NCBI GenBank assembly: GCA_002869095.1 | Contig: PKTO01000137.1 | Span: 1 to 10,247, forward strand | DNA length: 10,247 bases | Reading direction: 5' to 3' | Origin: Clostridiales bacterium | GTDB taxonomy: Bacteria; Bacillota; Clostridia; Peptostreptococcales; BM714 | Part shown: one piece after another, positions 1 to 5,389 of the stretch | How positions within the stretch are numbered: position 1 is the first letter of the stretch | Layout: the number at the start of each line of letters is the position of its first letter | Translations under genes and position numbers: made by a program | Notes under the pieces: model-generated | Database searches by the model: none | Told to the model about the DNA's origin: nothing | The model's input: the letters and a program-made list of their open reading frames with translations, nothing else

Positions 1-415
1 CGACATATATTTGAATCCACCCAGAATTGAGAAGAAACATTGAATCCATGTGGTCTCCGAAAATGCTCCACGGAGTCGCTATAGATCTGTTTGCGTTCAT
101 CATAACTATAGGAAGCCGTTGCCCGCTTGCGTAAGGCAGAGCCTCTGCCATGTACAGGAGCCCCTGCGACGAAGTCGCCGTAAAGGCCCGCGCTCCAACT
201 GCACTAATGCCTATGGCGCATGACATTGCACTGTGCTCGGACTCCACATGCATGAAATCGGACTTGAGGGATCCGTCTTCGACAAATTCCGAAAGTCTTT
301 CCACAACAATGGTCTGCGGCGTTATCGGATAGGCTGAAATGACATGGGGTCTTGAAAGCCTTGCTCCTTCGGCGACTGCATCGTCTCCGCAAATAAACTT
401 CATTGTTTTACTCAT
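1..415 (-). CDS. porA: 2-oxoacid:ferredoxin oxidoreductase alpha subunit, OFOR 1 (partial, N-terminal part)
   Basis: This is the alpha subunit of a four-subunit, CoA- and thiamine-diphosphate-dependent 2-oxoacid:ferredoxin oxidoreductase; the family converts a 2-oxoacid to acyl-CoA, CO2 and reduced ferredoxin in the cytoplasm. Only about 138 codons are present and the gene leaves the window at the left. The translation shows the family's N-terminal pyrimidine-binding fold: AYPITPQT, then [27 protein letters not shown] and [14 protein letters not shown]. It aligns along its whole length with the alpha subunit at 7820-9001, but the segment after the NR motif ([16 protein letters not shown]) differs from the paralogue's, so the preferred substrate may differ. 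The ATG at 415-413 follows GGAGGTGAAATAGC, and only one base separates it from the porD stop, so the two are translationally close. Pyruvate, 2-oxoisovalerate or an aryl 2-oxoacid are all possible substrates. The beta subunit should lie beyond the left edge. Confidence 0.9.
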   Translation of the reverse strand, partial: MSKTMKFICGDDAVAEGARLSRPHVISAYPITPQTIVVERLSEFVEDGSLKSDFMHVESEHSAMSCAIGISAVGARAFTATSSQGLLYMAEALPYASGQRLPIVMMNANRSIATPWSIFGDHMDSMFLLNSGWIQIYV

Positions 416-416
416 G

Positions 417-716
417 CTATTTCACCTCCTTGACCATTTCTATGGCTCCAAGCTTGCATTCGGTTGCGCATATTCCGCAACCCTTGCAGTAATCATAGTC
501 TATTTCCAGTCTTTCTCCCGACTTGTCTATGGCCCCGTCGGGACAAACCAGGAAGCATCTCAGACAATTCACACATTTATCATGGTCAATGACAGGCTTG
601 AATGTTCTCCAGCCCGCGTTTATGCTCGTCAAGTGGTCACTTGGGCAGGTCGAACCCAAAGGGAACTCCCTGACCGATTTGGGGGCCTCCCATTTTTTAA
701 CTTTCGGTCTATCCAT
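417..716 (-). CDS. porD: 2-oxoacid:ferredoxin oxidoreductase delta subunit, OFOR 1 (2x[4Fe-4S] ferredoxin)
   Basis: This 99-residue ferredoxin-like delta subunit relays electrons from the beta-subunit cluster to external ferredoxin. Two CX2CX2CX3C motifs are visible, at residues 48-58 ([12 protein letters not shown]) and 77-87 ([11 protein letters not shown]), each expected to ligate a [4Fe-4S] cluster. The last cysteine of the second motif is followed by Lys instead of the usual Pro. The N-terminal 40 residues, with SVREFPLG and [10 protein letters not shown], form the usual subunit-docking extension of PorD proteins; it carries an additional Cys24. The start codon is preceded by AAAGGAGC, which lies inside the end of porC (stop at 721-719), so translation is coupled within a porC-porD-porA operon. 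The length is normal for the family. The identity is near certain; the substrate of the complex is not. Confidence 0.95.
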   Translation of the reverse strand: MDRPKVKKWEAPKSVREFPLGSTCPSDHLTSINAGWRTFKPVIDHDKCVNCLRCFLVCPDGAIDKSGERLEIDYDYCKGCGICATECKLGAIEMVKEVK

Positions 717-718
717 CT

Positions 719-1258
719 TTATGCTCCTTTCACCAATTCATATACTTTTTCGATAAGCTTCTTGTTTTTCTCAGCCACCTTTGGCTTAAGGCTCCCGTCT
801 ATGGCCTTTTTTGCATCTTCAAGCGAAACATGACCGCTTACTGCAACAAAAGCGCCCATCATGGCCGTATTGGTTATGGGCAATCCCAGGATATCCAAAG
901 CTATGGATGTCGCATCGACCGCCACAACCTTATTGGATACAAGTTTTTTGTACTTTTCAGGCTTATCGGTATTGATGATTAGAACAGTATCTTCCTTTAA
1001 TCCGTTTGTGACTCCGTTTTCCCAAAGTGTTTCGTCCAACACAATTACATAATCGGGCGATATTATCTCGCTCCTGTCTGTAATCTTTTGGTCGGAAATC
1101 CGCGTAAATCCAGCTACTGGCGCGCCCCGCCTTTCCGGTCCGAATGACGGAAAAGCCATGGCGTACTTGCCGCCATGCACGGAAGCTGCCGCTCCAAGGA
1201 TTCTGGCCGCCGTAAAACTGCCCTGTCCCCCTCGTCCATGCCATCTTATTTCAATCAT
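719..1258 (-). CDS. porC: 2-oxoacid:ferredoxin oxidoreductase gamma subunit, OFOR 1
   Basis: The 179-residue gamma subunit is the first gene of the OFOR 1 operon. In this family it is the domain that contributes to CoA binding and dimer contacts. The signature IRWHGRGGQG lies at residues 4-13, followed by FPSFGPERRGAPV and, later, DYVIVLDETL, NTAMMGAFVAVSG and a short helical C-terminus. It aligns residue for residue over its central part with the gamma subunit of the second operon (6926-7501), so the two are clear paralogues. The ATG at 1258-1256 has a strong ribosome site (GAGGAGG, plus-strand 1266-1272) seven bases upstream. No earlier in-frame start is better placed, because a predicted promoter lies just upstream at 1288-1317. 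The gene order C-D-A matches many archaeal and clostridial POR/VOR operons. Confidence 0.95.
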   Translation of the reverse strand: MIEIRWHGRGGQGSFTAARILGAAASVHGGKYAMAFPSFGPERRGAPVAGFTRISDQKITDRSEIISPDYVIVLDETLWENGVTNGLKEDTVLIINTDKPEKYKKLVSNKVVAVDATSIALDILGLPITNTAMMGAFVAVSGHVSLEDAKKAIDGSLKPKVAEKNKKLIEKVYELVKGA

Positions 1259-1277
1259 AGCAAAACCTCCTCTTTTT

Positions 1278-1294
1278 ATATATTACTAATATAT
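1278..1294. promoter_or_regulatory. 17-bp palindrome over the OFOR 1 -10 box (possible operator)
   Basis: ATATATTA-C-TAATATAT is a perfect inverted repeat with 8-bp arms around one base. It covers the predicted -10 hexamer and the start site of the porC promoter, the classical place for a repressor site. It is entirely AT apart from the centre, so chance symmetry in AT-rich DNA is a real alternative. No regulator can be assigned. Confidence 0.35.
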
Positions 1295-1317
1295 CAGTTA
1301 TATATAAGCGTCGTCAA
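1288..1317 (-). promoter_or_regulatory. Sigma-A-type promoter of the OFOR 1 operon
   Basis: On the minus strand TTGACG (1317-1312) and TATATT (1293-1288) are separated by 18 bp. The predicted transcription start is near 1281, giving a leader of about 22 nt before the porC ATG at 1258. TTGACG matches the consensus at five of six positions and TATATT also at five of six. No GG-N10-GC sigma-54 element is seen in this gap, unlike the second OFOR operon. Confidence 0.6.
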
Positions 1318-1329
1318 GCACTATTGCTA

Positions 1330-1357
1330 TTGACTTTATTCTAAAAACCTATAGAAT
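1330..1357 (+). promoter_or_regulatory. Putative promoter for the YczE-family gene
   Basis: TTGACT (1330-1335) and TAGAAT (1352-1357) are separated by 16 bp, each matching the consensus at five of six positions. The predicted start near 1364 leaves a leader of about 78 nt before the ATG at 1442. The promoter is divergent from, and only about 15 bp upstream of, the -35 box of the OFOR 1 operon, so the two could influence each other. Confidence 0.45.
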
Positions 1358-1441
1358 TTATTAATGCGCCAACAATCCTTATATTTATATTTTTTTATAT
1401 AAAAATAATCGGGCCTTTTCAAAGCCTTGACTGGAGTTGCT

Positions 1442-2119
1442 ATGAAATCTTTTTTGATTCGTTTTTTCCGCCTCAATTGGGGTCTTTTTATTTGTTCGGT
1501 AGGCATCGTTTTTATGCTTAATGCAAACATAGGCTATGCTCCATGGGATGTATTCCACGCGGGGCTTGCAAATTCATTCGGTACAAGCATAGGAATTGCT
1601 TCCATTGCGGTCGGATTGGTAATTTGCATCGCGACTGTGGCTCTTGGGGAAAAACTTGGCCTTGGAACAATCTTCAACATGGTTATAATAGGTCTTTTTG
1701 TGGATATTCTCCTATTCTTAAAGCCAATACCGATAGCAAGCAATTTTTTATTCGGAATTGCCATGATGACAATAGGCATGATTCTTCTGTCCTACGGAAG
1801 CTACCATTACATTGCTTCCGGTTTTGGAGCAGGCCCCCGCGACAGCCTTATGGTAGCCGTTACAAGAAAATCCGGTTTTCCTGTTGGGGTATGCCGTGGA
1901 GCCATCGAACTTTCAACAGCACTCGCAGGTTGGAAACTTGGCGGAATGTTCGGTGCAGGGACAATTATTTCAGCTTTCGCAATAGGATATTTCATACAGA
2001 TGACATTCAAGCTACTGAAATTTGATCCAACCGATGTGCAGCATGAAACTCTAAAGCAGACCATATCAGAATTTCGCATAATGACCGATAAAACTGTTGC
2101 TGAAAATAAAAGCAAATAA
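1442..2119 (+). CDS. YczE/YyaS/YitT-type integral membrane protein
   Basis: The product is a 225-residue polytopic membrane protein of the YczE group (COG2364-like). Hydrophobic segments lie at about residues 12-30, 49-69, 75-94, 101-121 and 170-190, with a weaker one near 155-168. Family-like motifs are ANIGYAPWDVFHAGLA (28-43) and GAGPRDSLMVAVTRKSG (129-145). The C-terminal 35 residues are charged and probably cytoplasmic. The function of the family is not established; transport or export roles have been proposed. I chose the ATG at 1442 because GGAG (1433-1436) lies five bases upstream; an in-frame TTG at 1427 lacks a ribosome site. The gene is monocistronic, between its own promoter and a strong terminator. 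It has no obvious link to the OFOR genes beyond sharing the divergent gap. Confidence 0.85.
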   Translation: MKSFLIRFFRLNWGLFICSVGIVFMLNANIGYAPWDVFHAGLANSFGTSIGIASIAVGLVICIATVALGEKLGLGTIFNMVIIGLFVDILLFLKPIPIASNFLFGIAMMTIGMILLSYGSYHYIASGFGAGPRDSLMVAVTRKSGFPVGVCRGAIELSTALAGWKLGGMFGAGTIISAFAIGYFIQMTFKLLKFDPTDVQHETLKQTISEFRIMTDKTVAENKSK

Positions 2120-2152
2120 AAAAGATTGCCATAAATAATGGCAATCTTTTTT
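2118..2152 (+). terminator. Rho-independent terminator after the YczE-family gene
   Basis: Arms GATTGCCAT (2124-2132) and ATGGCAATC (2138-2146) pair perfectly around a five-base AAATA loop. They are flanked by six A on the left and six T on the right, which can extend the stem or serve as the U-tract. The A-run overlaps the stop codon at 2117-2119. Confidence 0.92.
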
Positions 2153-2237
2153 ATTTGAAATCCAAAATGTCAAATCCCCTCCAGCTAACTGATTTTTTTT
2201 AATATAAACAGGCAAAGCATTTGAAAGCCTGGCATTC

Positions 2238-2266
2238 TTGCTTATGAAATACCCATTTGTTATAAT
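2238..2266 (+). promoter_or_regulatory. Putative promoter of the GltS-domain gene
   Basis: A perfect TATAAT (2261-2266) has TTGCTT (2238-2243) 17 bp upstream; the -35 matches only in its TTG. A transcript starting near 2273 would carry a leader of about 139 nt containing the bulged hairpin at 2310-2337 and the dyad at 2374-2393. The 292-bp gap from 2120 to 2411 otherwise holds only the upstream terminator. Confidence 0.45.
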
Positions 2267-2309
2267 ATTACAGTAAAGAGCATTTGCCCTATTTGACTTT
2301 TGAACTACC

Positions 2310-2337
2310 CCCACCTATGCTAACGCATTGAGGTGGG
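2310..2337. repeat. Bulged palindrome resembling an IS200/IS605-type end hairpin (remnant?)
   Basis: CCCACCTATGC (2310-2320) and GCAT-TG-AGGTGGG (2325-2337) form an 11-bp stem with a two-base TG bulge and a TAAC loop. It is preceded by TTTTGAACTACC and followed by GAGTGTTCTT. From memory of the family, subterminal hairpins with one or two unpaired bases and TTGAACTACCCCCACC-like flanks are common at IS200/IS605 and TnpB-associated element ends. No tnpA or tnpB reading frame is present, so this would be a solitary end or a small non-autonomous palindromic element. It lacks a T-run, so it is a poor terminator. It may simply be a leader hairpin of the downstream gene. Confidence 0.45.
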
Positions 2338-2373
2338 AGTGTTCTTGCCGGATTTTTGATAAAACGAAATTTT

Positions 2374-2393
2374 TAGAATCCACATTTATTCTA
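2374..2393. promoter_or_regulatory. TAGAAT-N8-ATTCTA dyad upstream of the GltS-domain gene
   Basis: Six-base arms lie at 2374-2379 and 2388-2393, starting 38 bp before the ATG at 2412 and downstream of the predicted promoter. It could be an operator or a weak leader hairpin. Its right half lies within a 12-mer (2382-2393) that recurs exactly in the activator/OFOR 2 intergenic region at 6811-6822. The evidence is sequence symmetry only. Confidence 0.25.
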
Positions 2394-2411
2394 TGTAAAG
2401 GGGGAAGTGAA

Positions 2412-3932
2412 ATGACTTATTCACCGTCACTGTCGTCTGCTTTCAACGAGACAAGAAATCGAAGCGACAAGCTGTCGCCTCAATCCGGAATGTGCTCACT
2501 GTGCACAGAGGATTGCGCAACAACTTGCGAACTAGGATTGGCTGCTGTTCTGGGCATGCGGACCGTCTATCCAACAACAACAGGCGCGAACCAAGTAGGT
2601 TCGGAAAAAGACTATCCGATCGATTACTCCCATTTCAATATCAATGGGCGTGTTTTCGGAGCAATTGGCGCCAATCCGACCCACGATGAGGCAACAATAT
2701 TCAATGTCAACCTTGAACGTGAGTTTGGCTTGGTCAATCCCGTGAGACTTGCAATGCCGGTCATATTGCCCGCGCTGATAAAACTCAACTGGGAAGATTA
2801 TTTTGGAGGGGCCGCCATGGCAGGTGTTTGTTGTGTGATCGGCGAAGACGCAAGAGAAAAGGATCCCGAGCTTAAGATTGAAAACGGCAAGATTGTCAAT
2901 TTCCCCGCAATAGGCAGAATGCTCGACACGTTCAGAAAGTACTACCGCGGATACGGGCAAATTATAATACAAACGAATGTCGAGGACGACATGCTCGGCG
3001 TTGCCGACTATGCAATAAGAGAGCACGGAGCCGAGGCCATAGAAATCAAGTTCGGACAGGGAGCAAAAGGTACTCAGCCTGTAAAACGCGTTAACGGAAT
3101 AGAAGATGCCCTTGCCAAGCAAAGCACCGGATATTTTGTTCATCCCGATCCGAGCGACCCAAAAGTGGCTGCGGCTTATGAAAATGGAGTATGCCCGAAT
3201 TTCTATACATATTCAAGGCTGCCTCAATGGACTGAGGAGTATCTTGTTCCAAGGATAGCGGAACTCAGATCCATAGGCGCAAAGAACATATATTTCAAGA
3301 TGGCGGGTTACGACCCTTCCGATCTGGAAAAATCGATACGTCTCGGAATAAAGGCGGGTGTCGACATGATAACCTTCGACGGCGCCGGTGGCGGAAGCGG
3401 ATACAGCCCATGCAAAATGATGAACGAATGGGCTTATCCGACAGTCATAATGGAAGAAGCCATATGTACAATCACAAAAAAATTGAAGGCTGAGGGTCTT
3501 TCTGTTCCTGCAATAACCGTAACCGGCGGATTCGCATCCGAAGACCAGGTGTTCAAGGCGCTGTCTTATGGCGACGGAGATGTTACAGCGGTAGGCATTT
3601 GCAGGGCTGCAATGGCCGCAGCCATGAGCGGCAAAAAAACCGGCGATATGATAAAGGCCGGCAATGTGCCGAAATTATTCAAGAAATACGGCGACACCAT
3701 AGAAGATATATACGGAGACCTTGCGGAACTCAGAGCCATTTACGGCAAAATGGCCAACGATTTCTCGCCTGGTGCAATCGGGGTTTTCTCATATTTGAAC
3801 AAAATCGCTTTTGGTCTCAGGCATTTCGCCGCCCTAAATCGAAAATTCGATGTATGCTATTTGGACAGGACCGATTTGATCCCACTTACCCGAAACGCAA
3901 AAGATTTGATTAAGGGAAAATGGTTCGAATAA
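2412..3932 (+). CDS. Stand-alone FMN-binding glutamate-synthase-like (GltS-domain) protein
   Basis: This 506-residue cytoplasmic protein matches the central FMN-binding TIM-barrel domain of glutamate synthase large subunits, without the amidotransferase or C-terminal beta-helix domains. Visible family elements are DMITFDGAGGGSGYSP (318-333, matching the canonical ITISGYDGGTGASP region) and ITVTGGFASEDQVFKALSYG (368-387, the phosphate-binding part). The segment after it, VGICRAAMAAAMSGKK, lacks the three clustered cysteines that bind the [3Fe-4S] cluster in true GltB. Instead the N-terminus has C28, C31, C35 and C39 (CX2CX3CX3C), a possible metal or Fe-S site. The start at 2412 is set by GGGGG (2400-2404), seven bases upstream; an upstream in-frame extension would run into the hairpin at 2310-2337. 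The gene is monocistronic and ends at a strong terminator. Classical glutamate synthase activity is doubtful; the reaction is unknown, though the neighbours suggest amino-acid metabolism. Confidence 0.85.
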   Translation: MTYSPSLSSAFNETRNRSDKLSPQSGMCSLCTEDCATTCELGLAAVLGMRTVYPTTTGANQVGSEKDYPIDYSHFNINGRVFGAIGANPTHDEATIFNVNLEREFGLVNPVRLAMPVILPALIKLNWEDYFGGAAMAGVCCVIGEDAREKDPELKIENGKIVNFPAIGRMLDTFRKYYRGYGQIIIQTNVEDDMLGVADYAIREHGAEAIEIKFGQGAKGTQPVKRVNGIEDALAKQSTGYFVHPDPSDPKVAAAYENGVCPNFYTYSRLPQWTEEYLVPRIAELRSIGAKNIYFKMAGYDPSDLEKSIRLGIKAGVDMITFDGAGGGSGYSPCKMMNEWAYPTVIMEEAICTITKKLKAEGLSVPAITVTGGFASEDQVFKALSYGDGDVTAVGICRAAMAAAMSGKKTGDMIKAGNVPKLFKKYGDTIEDIYGDLAELRAIYGKMANDFSPGAIGVFSYLNKIAFGLRHFAALNRKFDVCYLDRTDLIPLTRNAKDLIKGKWFE

Positions 3933-4017
3933 TAGTCAAAGCTGTTCAGACGATATTTTTGTATTCGTTTTATTCTCAGAAACTGTATCGTCGCCTTTTG
4001 TTTAGTGATAAAGATAA

Positions 4018-4069
4018 AAGCGAAATTGACATTCTCATTGAAACAGATGTCAATTTCGCTTATTTTTTT
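4018..4069 (+). terminator. Rho-independent terminator after the GltS-domain gene
   Basis: AAGCGAAATTGACAT (4018-4032) pairs perfectly with ATGTCAATTTCGCTT (4047-4061) around a 14-base loop, followed by TATTTTTTT (4061-4069). It lies 85 bp past the stop codon, between convergent genes. On the minus strand only a short T-tract follows the stem, so any termination of the aminotransferase transcript here would be weaker. Apart from this, the gap 3933-4095 shows nothing recognisable. Confidence 0.9.
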
Positions 4070-4095
4070 GCCGGTTTTTCAATTGCCAAAAGCAA

Positions 4096-5304
4096 CTATT
4101 TGATTTTCTCACAAATAAGTTTGCCGAGTCTTTTTATCCCCATCTTGATTTTTTCAGGAGGAACAGATCCATAGCTTATTCTCATGCAGTTGTTGCCTTT
4201 GCCGTCGCCCTCCACAAAAAAACCTTCCCCTGCGACAAAAGCGACTTTTACGTCAGGATTTTTTACAGATTCAGCCAAAAGCTCCGTCGTGTTTATTCCC
4301 CCGGGCAACTCAACCCATGTAAACAATCCCCCATCCGGAAACACCCGTTTCGTGCCTTCGGGAAAGAACTTGTCTATGCTCTCTATCATCGCATCTCTTC
4401 GTTCCCTGTACAAATCGCATATCATTTTGTGGTGGTTCGGATAATATCCCCTCTTGAAAAATTCTGCGCATAATATTTGAGGAAGCATTGAAGTGTGGGA
4501 ATTTGTTGCAGTCTTTGCAGCAAAAAGCTTTTGCATTATCGCATCGTTTGCAAGGATATAGCCCAATCTGCTCCCTGGCGAAAAGATTTTGGAAAAGCTG
4601 TTGGCCAAAACGGTATGGCCGGTTTTATCGAATGCCTTGATTGGCAACAAATCTCTTCCGCTGTATCTTATGTCCCTGTATGGGTCGTCCTCGAGAATGA
4701 TCACATCGTATTTGCCGCCGAATTCTGCGATTCTTTTTCTTCTTTCAAGCGTCAACGTTCTTCCCGTGGGATTGTGGAAAGTAGGAATCACATAGACCAT
4801 TTTAGGTTTGTAGAGCTTTATTTTTTTCTCCAAATCATCGGGGTCCATGCCTTCGTCATCCATATCGACCCCTATGCACTTGGCTTCAAACATGTCGAAA
4901 ATCTCAACAGAATGGACAAATGAAGGTGATTCGACCAAAATTACATCGCCCGGCTCTATGTAAAGCTGGCAAAGCAAGTTCATTGCCTCGAGTCCTCCGT
5001 TTATTATCATTATATTTTCAACTTTTGCTTCCACGCCCTTTGGCTGTAAAAGTTCCTTTACGACTATTTGCCTTAAATCCTCGGCTCCCATCACATTTCC
5101 ATATTGAAGGGCTTCCACGCCCCTTTTGTCTTTTCTGATTACATCATTTGCGATTTCCCGCACAATGTCTACCGGCAACGCCTCGAAAGCAGGTGCTCCC
5201 CCGCCAAATGAAATCAGGTCCGGATCATTCATAGCTCCAAAAAGTCCCTTTATGACATTTGCCGATTTTTCCATAGCCGACATTCTTTCCGCAAATTCCG
5301 GCAT
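4096..5304 (-). CDS. PLP-dependent class I/II aminotransferase (LysN/MocR-domain type)
   Basis: This 402-residue fold-type I aminotransferase is expected to move the amino group of an amino acid to a 2-oxoacid acceptor, usually 2-oxoglutarate. The PLP Schiff-base lysine is K239 in NSFSKIFSPGSRLGY. Also seen are TFHNPTGRT with N178, EDDPY with D206 and Y209, and the substrate-carboxylate arginine R375 in CMRISYG. It has no N-terminal winged-helix domain, so it is the enzyme form (2-aminoadipate / kynurenine / aromatic aminotransferase group) and not a MocR regulator. The ATG at 5304 follows GAGGGGG at seven-base spacing. Its location between the activator and the GltS-domain gene, with OFORs on both sides, suggests it supplies a 2-oxoacid to one of them. 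Side-chain preference (branched, aromatic or long-chain) cannot be read. It could be co-transcribed with the activator gene 85 bp upstream, since no terminator separates them. Confidence 0.9.
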   Translation of the reverse strand: MPEFAERMSAMEKSANVIKGLFGAMNDPDLISFGGGAPAFEALPVDIVREIANDVIRKDKRGVEALQYGNVMGAEDLRQIVVKELLQPKGVEAKVENIMIINGGLEAMNLLCQLYIEPGDVILVESPSFVHSVEIFDMFEAKCIGVDMDDEGMDPDDLEKKIKLYKPKMVYVIPTFHNPTGRTLTLERRKRIAEFGGKYDVIILEDDPYRDIRYSGRDLLPIKAFDKTGHTVLANSFSKIFSPGSRLGYILANDAIMQKLFAAKTATNSHTSMLPQILCAEFFKRGYYPNHHKMICDLYRERRDAMIESIDKFFPEGTKRVFPDGGLFTWVELPGGINTTELLAESVKNPDVKVAFVAGEGFFVEGDGKGNNCMRISYGSVPPEKIKMGIKRLGKLICEKIK

Positions 5305-5339
5305 ATAAACGCCCCCTCAATATCGTAGTTTATTGTTTT

Positions 5340-5367
5340 ATTATACTATATAAAAATCCATCCCTAA
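5340..5367 (-). promoter_or_regulatory. Weak candidate promoter for the aminotransferase
   Basis: A perfect TATAAT lies on the minus strand at 5345-5340, about 36 bp before the ATG. The best -35 at suitable spacing is TTAGGG (5367-5362, 16 bp), a poor match. The gap 5305-5389 holds no terminator for the upstream activator gene, so read-through transcription is equally plausible. Confidence 0.35.
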
Positions 5368-5389
5368 TACTCTAAATCAATAAACAGTT

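Noticed and set aside
339-833. Plus-strand open frame of 164 codons over the OFOR 1 porD/porC genes
   Set aside because: It is antisense to two genes with unmistakable ferredoxin and gamma-subunit motifs; its apparent hydrophobicity comes from reading them backwards.
2231-2243. TGGCATTCTTGCTT as a sigma-54 promoter upstream of the GltS-domain gene
   Set aside because: GG and GC are only seven bases apart instead of the required ten, and a TATAAT box lies at better spacing nearby.
2310-2337. The CCCACCT/AGGTGGG hairpin as a rho-independent terminator or riboswitch
   Set aside because: No U-tract follows on either strand, and the leader shows no recognisable riboswitch core.
2328-2411. Upstream extension of the GltS-domain protein
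   Set aside because: It has no ribosome site, overlaps the hairpin at 2310-2337, and encodes residues unlike the family; the ATG at 2412 has GGGGG at good spacing.
2532-3143. Long open frame (203 codons) on the minus strand inside the GltS-domain gene
   Set aside because: It lies wholly opposite a gene with clear FMN-domain motifs, has no recognisable motif of its own and reflects the codon bias of the sense strand.
3920-4174. Plus-strand open frame of 84 codons after the GltS-domain gene
   Set aside because: It runs through the stem-loop terminator at 4018-4069 and into the 3' end of the aminotransferase on the opposite strand, with no ribosome site.
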